From Micromonospora echinospora (GTDB lineage Bacteria > Actinomycetota > Actinomycetes > Mycobacteriales > Micromonosporaceae): 64,000 nt of DNA. The DNA lies in the NCBI RefSeq assembly GCF_900091495.1, contig NZ_LT607413.1, forward strand, positions 6,711,001 to 6,775,000, in the 5' to 3' direction. Position 1 is the first letter of the stretch; the number at the start of each line of letters is the position of its first letter. Below, in pieces: positions 28,362 to 36,900 of this stretch. The notes beneath the pieces were generated by a model. It was not told the DNA's origin. It saw nothing but the letters and a program-made list of their open reading frames with translations, and did no database searches. Position numbers and translations under genes: made by a program.

Positions 28362-29511
28362 GCGCGACCCACTCGGTCACCCGGCTGGCGAACTCACGGC
28401 CGGAGAACCGGGCCGCCTGGGCGGGTATCCGGGTCCGGTCCAGCTCGTCGAGGCGACCGAGGGCGTTGGCGTAGTCGCGGGGGTCGGTGGAGTCGAGGAG
28501 GACGCCGGTCTCCCCGTCCACGACCGTCTCCAGCAGACCGCCCCGGCGCAGTCCGAGCACCGGCGTCCGGCACGCCTGTGCCTCCACCGGAACCATGCCG
28601 AAGTCCTCGTGCACCGGGAACAGCAGCGCCCGAGCTCCCCAGTAGAGCTGCCGCAGCCGTGTCCGGTCCGGCTGGACCTCGAAGGTGACCGGCACGGTGG
28701 CGCGGGCCGCCAGCCGGCGCAGCCGGGTCTCCTCCGGGCCGGACCCGGCGATCACCAGGGGCAGCCGGGCCGCCTCGGCGATGGCGATGACCAGGTCGAA
28801 GTTCTTGTACCGGACCCAGCGGCCGACGCCGAGGAGGTAGTCGCGGGGCGCAATCCGCTCGACGCCGCGCGCGCTGGCGAAGAACTCCACGTCGACCGGC
28901 GGGTGGATCACCCGGGCGTCGCGCCGCCAGTGCCGGCGGATCCGGTCGCGGACCTCGCGGGAGTTGGCGGCGTAACTGTGCACGTGCCGGCTCAGCCGTA
29001 CGTCGAGGGCGCGCATCACCCGGCGGGGCACGGCCAACAGCCGGCCGCCGGCCCGGTCGTCGACTCCCGGGGTCCAGAGGTAACGGGCCGGGGCGTGGAC
29101 GTAGCTGAGGTAACGGGTGCGCTCCGGTGGACCGAGTCGGGCGGTGTGCGCGAAGGCGTGGCTGGAGGTGATGACCACGTCGAAACGCTCCCGGGTGAGG
29201 GTGCGCCAGACCAGCGGCATGACCGGCAGGGCCAGCGCCTTGCTGAGCCGCAGCGGGGTCCGGGCCAGCCAGGACTCGCGCAGCTCCGGCGCGTCGACAC
29301 CCGGATCGCGCCAGAGCGCGAAGCGTGCCGCGGCCGGGAAGACCTCGGCGAGCTGACGGAAGACCTGCTCGGCGCCGCCGGTGGCGGTGAACCACTCGTG
29401 GACCAGCGCGATCGAGCGCTCCGCTGGCGGCTGCGTCGGCCGCGCCACCGGCACGTCGCCGGAAACCGGCGGTGACGTGTCCTGGTGGTCGAGTGGAACG
29501 GGCGGAATCAT
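28348..29511 (-). CDS. Glycosyltransferase family 4 protein, first gene of EPS operon
   Basis: A 387-residue GT4-type enzyme. It begins with about 32 polar residues, then SIALVHEWFTATGGAEQVFRQL. The segment SYVHAPARYLW is typical of mannosyl/rhamnosyl-type EPS transferases. The C-terminal domain has LLGVGRWVRYKNFDLVIAIAE, VIAGSGPEETRLR and FPVHEDFGMVPVEAQACRTPV, an intact EX7E motif (Glu in HEDFG and in PVEAQ). It heads the operon that continues to the polymerase at 22105. Confidence 0.87.
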   Translation of the reverse strand: MIPPVPLDHQDTSPPVSGDVPVARPTQPPAERSIALVHEWFTATGGAEQVFRQLAEVFPAAARFALWRDPGVDAPELRESWLARTPLRLSKALALPVMPLVWRTLTRERFDVVITSSHAFAHTARLGPPERTRYLSYVHAPARYLWTPGVDDRAGGRLLAVPRRVMRALDVRLSRHVHSYAANSREVRDRIRRHWRRDARVIHPPVDVEFFASARGVERIAPRDYLLGVGRWVRYKNFDLVIAIAEAARLPLVIAGSGPEETRLRRLAARATVPVTFEVQPDRTRLRQLYWGARALLFPVHEDFGMVPVEAQACRTPVLGLRRGGLLETVVDGETGVLLDSTDPRDYANALGRLDELDRTRIPAQAARFSGREFASRVTEWVAHECD

Positions 29512-29572
29512 CAGCTCGTACCCCCGCGACGTGGTGTCGGGACGTGATGGACGGTCGACGAGGCGCAGCCGG

Positions 29573-29690
29573 ATAATACCGCGAGTCGTGATCGGAATGC
29601 GCTCCCGGAAAGCGGGAAAATCGACATGCCGACATCGGTTACCACCGAAAAGTTGATCTATTAGTCTCTATGTCAGTAGGGCCGGGGCGC
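29573..29690. promoter_or_regulatory. AT-rich promoter island between EPS operon and DUF1800 gene
   Basis: The 274-bp gap between divergent genes contains an AT-richer block. On the minus strand TATTAT (29578-29573) is a good -10 for the EPS operon, about 60 bases before its start; its -35 is weak. AT-rich sequence at 29640-29680 could serve the plus-strand gene. No clean -35/-10 pair is seen there. Confidence 0.4.
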
Positions 29691-29785
29691 GGTCCCACCG
29701 GCAATGTCCGAGGCGGACCGTCACCCGGGGGAAATACCCCGCCCCGGACAGCCACGATTATGGGAATCCCACCTACGGTGCCGCC

Positions 29786-31054
29786 ATGACCGACGATGTC
29801 GCGCTGCTGCTGCGGCGGGCCGGCTTCGGTCCGACCGCCGCCGAACTCACGGCGGCGCGGCGGGCCGGCCACGCCGCCACGCTGACCGCCCTGACCAGCC
29901 CGCCGGGGCCGGACATCGGCGCCACCCGGGCACCGCTGCCCCGCCTCGGCCCGGACCCGTACGCACGCACCCCGACGCCGAGCCCGGAACAGCGGATCCG
30001 CGCCGACGACCAGCGGCGCAGCGAGACGACACTGATCAGTCGCTGGTGGCTGGACCGGATGACCGTCGCCGACCACCAGGCGACGGAGAAGCTGCTGTTC
30101 TTCTGGCACGGCCACTGGGCGACGTCGATCGTCAAGGTGAAGAGCGCGCAACTGATGCTGGCCCAGCACGGCGCGCTGCGCGCGGCGCGGGACTTCGTCG
30201 ACATGGTGCACCGGATGGTCGTGGACCCCGCGCTGGTGTACTGGCTGGACGGGCAGTTCAACAGCAGGGAGGCACCGAATGAGAATCTCGCCCGGGAACT
30301 GCTGGAACTGTTCACCGTCGGCATCGGCCGGTACACCGAGGCGGACGTCCGGGACGCGGGGCGGGCGCTGACCGGCTGGCGGATCGACCTGGCCGGTGAG
30401 CGGACCACCCTCGACCCGCGCCGACACGACGACGGCGAGAAGACAATCCTCGGCGAGACCGGGGCCTTCACCGCGCACGGCCTCGCCGATCTGCTGCTGC
30501 GGCAGCCGGCCTGTCCACGGTTCGTCGCCACCCGGCTCTGGCACCGGTACGCGTCGTCCCACCGTCCGGTCCCCGAGCCGACCCTGGCGGCGATGGTCGC
30601 CGCGTACCCCGACCCGATGGCGATGCTGCGCGCGCTCCTCGCCGACGAGGCGTTCCCCGCCACCCGGTCCACGATGGTCAAGCAACCGGTCGAGTGGCTG
30701 GTCGGGGCGATGCGCCAGTTGGCGCTGCGGCCGGCCACCATGCCGACGGAGACCGTGGTCGCGTTGCTCGACGGACTCGGCGGGCTCGGCCAGCGTCCGT
30801 TCGCCCCGCCCAGCGTGGGCGGCTGGCCGGCCGGTGCCGCCTGGCTGACCAGCGCCGCCGCCCGGCTGAAGCTGCACCTCGCCGGCAAGCTCGCCGCGCT
30901 GCGCAGCCCCGAAGGGTTGACCCCGGAGGAGGTGGCCCACCTGCTGTGCGTGGACCGGTGGACCGACCGGACGTACGCGGTGCTCCGAGCCGCCGGGAAC
31001 TCCCGGTTGATGCTCACCCTCGGCCTGGTCAGCCCCGAGTACGCGGTGACCTGA
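29786..31054 (+). CDS. DUF1800 family protein
   Basis: A 422-residue protein of the DUF1800 family. Family stretches are ALLLRRAGFGPTAAELTAA at the N-terminus, RWWLDRMTVADHQATEKLLFFWHGHWATS in the middle, and NENLARELLELFTVGIGRYTEADV followed by ALTGWR. There is no signal peptide visible. DUF1800 and DUF1501 genes usually occur as a pair and the second is exported by Tat, which is the arrangement here. Their biochemical role is not established; links to sulfatase-like or polysaccharide-modifying functions have been suggested. One base separates it from the next gene. Confidence 0.9.
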   Translation: MTDDVALLLRRAGFGPTAAELTAARRAGHAATLTALTSPPGPDIGATRAPLPRLGPDPYARTPTPSPEQRIRADDQRRSETTLISRWWLDRMTVADHQATEKLLFFWHGHWATSIVKVKSAQLMLAQHGALRAARDFVDMVHRMVVDPALVYWLDGQFNSREAPNENLARELLELFTVGIGRYTEADVRDAGRALTGWRIDLAGERTTLDPRRHDDGEKTILGETGAFTAHGLADLLLRQPACPRFVATRLWHRYASSHRPVPEPTLAAMVAAYPDPMAMLRALLADEAFPATRSTMVKQPVEWLVGAMRQLALRPATMPTETVVALLDGLGGLGQRPFAPPSVGGWPAGAAWLTSAAARLKLHLAGKLAALRSPEGLTPEEVAHLLCVDRWTDRTYAVLRAAGNSRLMLTLGLVSPEYAVT

Positions 31055-31055
31055 C

Positions 31056-32306
31056 GTGGACCGGCCGACCCGACGACGGTTCCTGCTCGCCTCCGGTGTG
31101 GTCGGTGGCGGGGCGCTGGCCGCCGGGGTCGGCGGGATCTCCCTGGTCCGGCTGCTGGGCACCGGCGGGGAGCGGCCGGCCACCCGCCGAGTGGACACCG
31201 TCGTCCTGGTCACCCTGTACGGCGGCAACGACGGCTTGAACACCGTCGTCCCGTACGCCGATCCGGCCTACCACTCGGCCCGCCCCGAGCTGGCGTACCC
31301 GCCGGAGCGGGTGCTGGCCCTGGACGACCGGCACGGGCTCCACCCGGCGCTGACCGGGCTGAAGGGACTCTGGGACGACGGGCGGTTGGCGATCGTGCAC
31401 GGGGTGGGCTACCCCCGGCCGGACCGCAGCCACTTCCGGTCGATGGACATCTGGCAGAGCGGTACGCCCGACGCCCCGGCCGACACCGGCTGGGTGGGCC
31501 GGTGGTTGGACAGCACCCGCGCGCCGGTGGAGGCGGCGGTCAGTTTCGAGCCGGTACTGCCGCCGCTGCTGGTCGGACGGACCCGGGTCGGCGCCTGTGT
31601 CAGCTATCAGGGACTGGAACTGCCGGACTGGGTGGCGCCGACGATGATCGCGGCACTGGGCCGCGTCCAACCGGGCGAGCCGGACGCGCAGGCGCGCGCG
31701 GCGGCGGCGTACGCCGACCTGGTGGAGATGGGCCGGCTGGTCCGCGAGGCGGCCGATCCGGTCGCCAGCCCGACCGCCGCTGCCGAGGGCACCGTGCCGG
31801 CGACCGGCACCGGCGGTGGTGGGGCCCTCGCCGCGCAGCTCGCGCTGGTCGCCCGCTGTGTCGAGGCCGGCGTGCCGACGCGGGTGTACTCGGTGAGTCT
31901 CGGTGGCTTCGACACCCACGCCGGGGAGCTCGCCGCGCACGAGGTGCTGCTCGGCCAGCTCGACGCGGCGGTGGCCGGTTTCGTCACCCGGATGGCCGGC
32001 AGCGCGGCCGGCCAGCGGGTCGCGGTGGTCGTCTACAGCGAGTTCGGCCGGCGGGTACGCGCCAACGCCTCCGACGGCACCGACCACGGCACGGCCGGAC
32101 CGGTGCTGGTGGCCGGCGCGCGGGTGGCCGGCGGCTTCCACGGCGCACCGCCCAGCCTGACCGACCTGGACGGCGGTGACCTGAAGGCGACCACCGACTT
32201 CCGGGACGTCTTCGGCGCGGTCCTCGCCTCGGTGCTCGACGCCGACCCGGAACAGCATCTCGACGGCTACCGGGGGCGACCGCTGCCCCTGTTCCGGCGA
32301 GACTGA
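31056..32306 (+). CDS. DUF1501 family protein, Tat-exported
   Basis: A 416-residue protein with a Tat signal: twin Arg in TRRRFLLASGVVGGGALAAG. The mature part has VVLVTLYGGNDGLNTVVPY, HPALTGLKGLWDDGRLAIVHGVGYP and RSHFRSMDIWQ. Later come SLGGFDTHAGE and VYSEFGRRVRANASDGTDHGTA, which resemble metal-binding residues of the alkaline phosphatase/sulfatase superfamily. It is likely a secreted or surface hydrolase-like protein. GTG start at 31056, directly after the DUF1800 stop. The divergent EPS operon hints at action on surface glycans, which is inference. Confidence 0.9.
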   Translation: MDRPTRRRFLLASGVVGGGALAAGVGGISLVRLLGTGGERPATRRVDTVVLVTLYGGNDGLNTVVPYADPAYHSARPELAYPPERVLALDDRHGLHPALTGLKGLWDDGRLAIVHGVGYPRPDRSHFRSMDIWQSGTPDAPADTGWVGRWLDSTRAPVEAAVSFEPVLPPLLVGRTRVGACVSYQGLELPDWVAPTMIAALGRVQPGEPDAQARAAAAYADLVEMGRLVREAADPVASPTAAAEGTVPATGTGGGGALAAQLALVARCVEAGVPTRVYSVSLGGFDTHAGELAAHEVLLGQLDAAVAGFVTRMAGSAAGQRVAVVVYSEFGRRVRANASDGTDHGTAGPVLVAGARVAGGFHGAPPSLTDLDGGDLKATTDFRDVFGAVLASVLDADPEQHLDGYRGRPLPLFRRD

Positions 32307-32310
32307 GCCA

Positions 32311-33216
32311 CTACCGGGCAGCGGCGAGGATCTTGCCCACCTGGTCCCGGCGGACGGCGGTGTAGAGGGCACGGGCCTTCGCCTCGTCGGCGAGGACGAC
32401 GCTCTCCGTGCCGATCCGGCCGGTGCCCCGGCTGGGGCTGGTGAGGAAGGTCAGGTTCCCGCCCCGCAGGTGCCGCAGGTCCATGGCCAGGTCGACCAGG
32501 GAGAGCGTCTCGTCGACCGAGACGGCGTCGGCGGTGGCGCGCAGGAAGTCGTCGAGCCGGACCGGGTTGGTCAGCAGCCCCCCGGAGGCGGCCTTGTCGA
32601 GGATCGCCCGGATCACCTGCTGCTGGTGCCGGATGCGGGTGAAGTCGCCGTCCGGGAAGGCGTACCGCTCGCGGGCGTAGTCCAGGGTGGTGGCGCCGTC
32701 CATGGTCTGCCGACCCGTCGTGAAGTGCCGGCGGCCGTCCGGGGTGAGGGCGTGGGTGGAGGTGAAGCTCTCCGCCACGTCGATCTCCACGCCGCCCAGG
32801 GCGTCGACGATCTCCTTGAAGCCGGCGAAGTCGACCATCACGACGTGGTCGACGCGGACGCCGGTGAACTCCTCCACGGTCTGCACCAGCAGCGGCACCC
32901 CGCCCCAGGCGAACGCCGCGTTGATCTTCGCGTCCCGCTCGCCGTGCCGGCCGTCCTTCGAGGCGGGAACGTGCACCCAGGTGTCCCGGGGGATGGAGAC
33001 GAGTTGGGCGCTGCCGCCGCCCCTGGGGATGTGCGCGAGGATGATCGTGTCGCTGCGGGAGCCGCCGGTGTTCTCCGGGTCGCGGGAGTCGGAGCCGAGG
33101 ATCAGCAGGTTACGGGCGTCGCGCGCCTCGGGTGCCTTCGCCGGCCGGGACGCCTCGGGCACGGCGGTGAACACGTCCACCCGCCCGACGTCCGACTCCA
33201 CCGACGTGAGGTACAC
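32311..33216 (-). CDS. LCP (LytR-CpsA-Psr) glycopolymer transferase, catalytic part
   Basis: The frame encodes about 300 residues of an LCP phosphotransferase, which joins undecaprenyl-linked glycopolymers to peptidoglycan outside the membrane. Family motifs are NLLILGSDSRDPEN, GGSRSDTIILAHI, VSIPRDTWV (catalytic Arg), KINAAFAWGG, GVRVDHVVMVDFAGF, and ALDYAR-type TLDYARERYAF with RIRHQQQVI. It lacks a membrane anchor: that part lies upstream in another frame (33217-33377). A GTG at 33216 would give an anchorless protein. It faces the DUF1501 gene tail to tail. It may attach the polysaccharide made by the neighbouring operon to the wall. Confidence 0.82.
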   Translation of the reverse strand: MYLTSVESDVGRVDVFTAVPEASRPAKAPEARDARNLLILGSDSRDPENTGGSRSDTIILAHIPRGGGSAQLVSIPRDTWVHVPASKDGRHGERDAKINAAFAWGGVPLLVQTVEEFTGVRVDHVVMVDFAGFKEIVDALGGVEIDVAESFTSTHALTPDGRRHFTTGRQTMDGATTLDYARERYAFPDGDFTRIRHQQQVIRAILDKAASGGLLTNPVRLDDFLRATADAVSVDETLSLVDLAMDLRHLRGGNLTFLTSPSRGTGRIGTESVVLADEAKARALYTAVRRDQVGKILAAAR

Positions 33217-33377
33217 GACGCCCCGAGCACGACAGCCAGGGTCAGCACCAGCGTAACCAGCACACCGACGGTCAAGGCTCTCTTGCCTCTGGCGACGTAA
33301 CCAAGAGACTTGGCAGTAGGCGACGACTCTCCGGAATCCACACCCGTATCAGCATCGCCAGAGGATCGAGGGGACAT
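33102..33377 (-). pseudogene. N-terminal anchor of the LCP protein in a shifted frame
   Basis: From ATG 33377 this frame encodes a polar tail, KSLGYVARGKRALTVGV and a transmembrane helix (LVTLVLTLAVVLGAS), exactly the start expected of an LCP protein. It then leaves the family pattern, while the LCP sequence continues in the neighbouring frame as VYLTSVESDVGRVDVF. The break is at about 33215-33225, near GGGCGTCGTGTACC. One missing base would explain it. It may be a real mutation or a base-calling error in GC-rich DNA. Confidence 0.7.
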
Positions 33378-33446
33378 GCCGTCATGCTATCGAAGCGGGC
33401 ATCAGCCGGAAACACTTCCTTCTGACCGATTCACATCCGGGCGCGT

Positions 33447-33920
33447 TCACGCCAGGAGCGGCAGGAAAGAATCGCCTCTCTCCGCGTCCTCCAGCCGCTC
33501 GTAGTGCTTCTCGCTTGTCAGAATCCGCCCACGCTCCACCCGGGCGTACCCGCCCCCCCGCGGAAAGACGATCACCGCTTTGCCAGGTCGCCTACTGACC
33601 CGAACCTGCCCACCCTCCAAAGCCCCGAGGAAAGATGCGATCTCGTCTTCGATCTCCACGGCGAACCATTGCTGCTTCTGATCTGATATGTCGTACAGGT
33701 CGGTATCCACATGGTAGGTCAACTCCGGTGAAGCCTCCTGGCGGTCGAGGGTGAACCCGAGCGACAACCCCCTTCTGCCGACCTCCACTGTCAGACGACA
33801 ACCCTTTCCCCGAATCCGGTAGACACGACCCTCGCCCTTCCCCTCAACATTGACCGCAAGACCATGTTCGGCCAACCCGCCCACCGCGCGGGCGATCTTC
33901 TCACCTATCGCTTCCGCCAC
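33447..33920 (-). CDS. Probable immunity protein for the RHS toxin
   Basis: A 157-residue cytoplasmic protein with no signal or membrane segment and no family I recognise. It is acidic overall and visibly less GC-rich than its surroundings. It starts three bases after the stop of the RHS gene (toxin stop at 33924-33926, immunity ATG at 33920), the classic toxin-immunity arrangement. Segments such as ELTYHVDTDLYDISDQKQQWFAVEIE suggest an alpha/beta fold. Function as an antitoxin rests on position only. Confidence 0.65.
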   Translation of the reverse strand: MAEAIGEKIARAVGGLAEHGLAVNVEGKGEGRVYRIRGKGCRLTVEVGRRGLSLGFTLDRQEASPELTYHVDTDLYDISDQKQQWFAVEIEDEIASFLGALEGGQVRVSRRPGKAVIVFPRGGGYARVERGRILTSEKHYERLEDAERGDSFLPLLA

Positions 33921-33923
33921 TGT

Positions 33924-36900
33924 CTACCACTTCTTGTAGAACGATTTACCGAACCAGTTGAAATCGACTCCGACCTTGCGCAACTCCAGATGTAGGTGAA
34001 CAGGCGAAAGCGCCTTTCCAATTGGGCCGAGATTTTTGTAATGCTTCGGGGCCGGCCCAATAGACACTCTGACCGGCGTGCCATCAGTAACGCGACCGAT
34101 GCGGATGTAGTTATTCCCTCTGGCTATCTTGTGCCCTAAACGCTTCAGCGCATTCAGAGGGCATGGCACCAACCCGAGCGGATCGATCTCGAAGGTTGGG
34201 TTGGCAACATATGCGTGCGGGTCCGGTCCCGCATCGAGACCTAGCGGATCTGCGCAGGCATATCGCGCCGTCTCGGGGTCGTAGTAGCGGTGGTAGTTGT
34301 ATGACGCGCCGGTTTCCGGGTCACGGAGCTGACCCGGGAAGCGCAGCGGGCAGTCGGTCCCGTCGGCACTGACGTGGGTGGGAATTCCCCAGATGGTCGT
34401 TCGCTGCTGCCAGGCCACTCGGCCATCGGGGTCGACCAGTTCGGTGGGCGTCCCGGTCAGGTCGGCGACGATCGCGTAGAAGCGGCGGTCCACCTCGGAC
34501 TGGTCGAGCGCCGAGCCGTCGGTCTGGCTGATCGGGGTGAACGAGTCCGGGGCGTACTCCCAGGTGCTGGTGAGGTCGCCGGTTTCGTCCCGGTGGGTCT
34601 GCTCGATCAGGCGCGGTCCGTCCCAGGCGAAGTCGACCTGCTCGACCACTTCCCCGCCGGCGTCGAGACGCTGCTTGGCGACCCGCCGGCCGAGGGCGTC
34701 GTAGCGGTAGCGCCAGCGGGTGCCATCCGGTGTGGTCACCCCGACCAGTCGGTCGTCGCTGTCCCACGTGTACCGCCAGGTCGACGGCTTGGTCGAGCGC
34801 TCCTTGCGTTGCCGCAGCACGACCCGCCCGGCGTCGTCGTGCTCGTACCGGATGTTCCCGGCCCGGCGGATCAGGGTGCCGGTGTACTCGCGGTCGCCCT
34901 GTGCGGCCCCGTCGTCTCCTGCGTCGGGCCAGGCCGCGCTGGTCAGGTTGCCGGCGTCGTCGTAGGCGTAACGCTCGGTCCAGTTGGCCGCCCGGACGGC
35001 GGTGATCCGGCCCGCCCGGTCCAGTTCCAGCCGACGTTCACCGGTCACCTGGTCGGTGATGTCGACCAGGTAGCCGTCGGCGCGGTACCGGTAGGCCCGG
35101 TGGGCTACCAGTTCCGGCACGCCGGCCAGGACATCCGACCCGGCAGTCGGGTTCGCGGTGAGAGCCTGGGAGAGCAGGCGGTGGTTCGGGTCCCAGGTCT
35201 GGGTGAGGACGAGCGCACCGACGCTGCGCCGGGTCTCCCGGCCGGCGGCGTCGTGCGTGAACCGGATCGTCTGCCCGCCGGTGTGCAGAGCCACCGGGCG
35301 GTGGCCGGCGTCGTAGTCCCAGGTGCTCTCCAGTCCGGAGGGAGTACGCCGGTGGGTGCGTCGGCCGAGGGCGTCGTAGGTCGAGGTGACCCGGTGCCCA
35401 TCGCAGATCTCGGCGAGCACCCGGCCGAGCGGATCCCGCTCGAACTGGAGGTCGACGTCCGGCGAGGCGGCGTGCGACAGCCGCCCGACCGGGTCGTACC
35501 GGAGGATGGTGACGCCCTCGGCGGTACGCCTCTCGACGATGTTGCCCAGCTCGTCGCGGACCAGCTCGACCTGCTGGTCGGCACCGTTGGTGCGGGCCAC
35601 GAGCTGACCGGCGGCGTCCAGGGTGTAGGTCTGCCTCCGGCCGTTGAAGTCGGTCTCGGCGACCAGGCGGCCGGCCGGGTCGTAGTCGTACCGCCAGGTC
35701 AGGCCCTGCGGGTTGGTGACCGTGGTGAGGCGCAGTTCGGTGTCGTAGGCGAAGGTCAGCCGGCCGCCGTCCGGGCCGGTGCGGGACACCGGCAGGTCGA
35801 AGGGGCCGATCGCGAACTCGGTGGTGGCCCCGGTCGGGTCGGTGTGGGTGACCAGGTTGCCTTCGGCGTCGTACGTCCACTCCTCGTGCGCGCCGTCCGG
35901 GGTACGCCGCCAGGCCAGGTGTCCGTCCGACGTCCAGCCGAGGTAGGTGGTGCCGCCCACCGGGTCGGTCATCTCGGTGACCCGCCCGGCCGTGTCCCGC
36001 TGACAGCTGGTCACCGCACCGGTCGCGTCGGTGATCCGGCTGAACAGGCCGGCGGCGTCGGTCTCCACCCGTAGGGCGTTGCCGAGCGCGTCCACCACCT
36101 CGGCGAGGTGGCCTGCGTCGTCGTAGTGGTAGTGGGTGACCGCCCCGGTCGGGTCGGTGACCATGGTCAGGTTGCCGCGTTCGTCGTACGCGCGCCGCCA
36201 GGTCGCACCGTCGAAGTCGGTGACAACCACCGGTTGGCGGAGGCCGTTGTACGACGCGGTCGCCCGGCTCCCGTCCGGGCGCACGACCTCGACCAGGTTT
36301 CCGTCGTCATCGTAGTGATAACGGAGGATTCGCCCGAGGGCGTCCGTCTCTGTCGACTTTCGGTCGTATCGATCCCAGATGCAGGTGCTGGCGTTTCCGA
36401 GCGGGTCGGTGACTCGTTGACTCTGCCCACGTTCGTTCAGCTCGTAGACGGTGGCGTGGCCGAGCGAGTCGACCACCGTGGTCGTCCGGGCGTCCGGGTC
36501 GTAGTGCAGCCGGGCGGCCAGGTATCCCCCGGTCCCGGTGGCGGTCACGCACCGCCCGTGCTCGTCGTAGGCGTACGCGTACTCCTGTTCGTTCCGGTCC
36601 TGCCAACGGAGCAGGCGGCCCTCGTCGTCGTACCCGAACCGCAGCGGACGGCCCGACTCGTTGACGACCTCGGCGAGGTGGCCCCGCTCGTCGTAGCCGA
36701 ACCGGACGAGGACCCGCGCGTCGCCGGAGGCGTCCGCGTCGAGCAGGCTCAGGGCCGCCACCCGGCCCCCAAGGGTGTCGACCGCGATCCGGTACCCGCC
36801 GCTGTGCCGGATCTCCGCGATCTCGCCGTCCCGCCAGTCGAGGTCGATCCGGTGGCCGTTCCGGTCCGTCACGGCAACCAGTGGCAGCACCCGGACCGGT

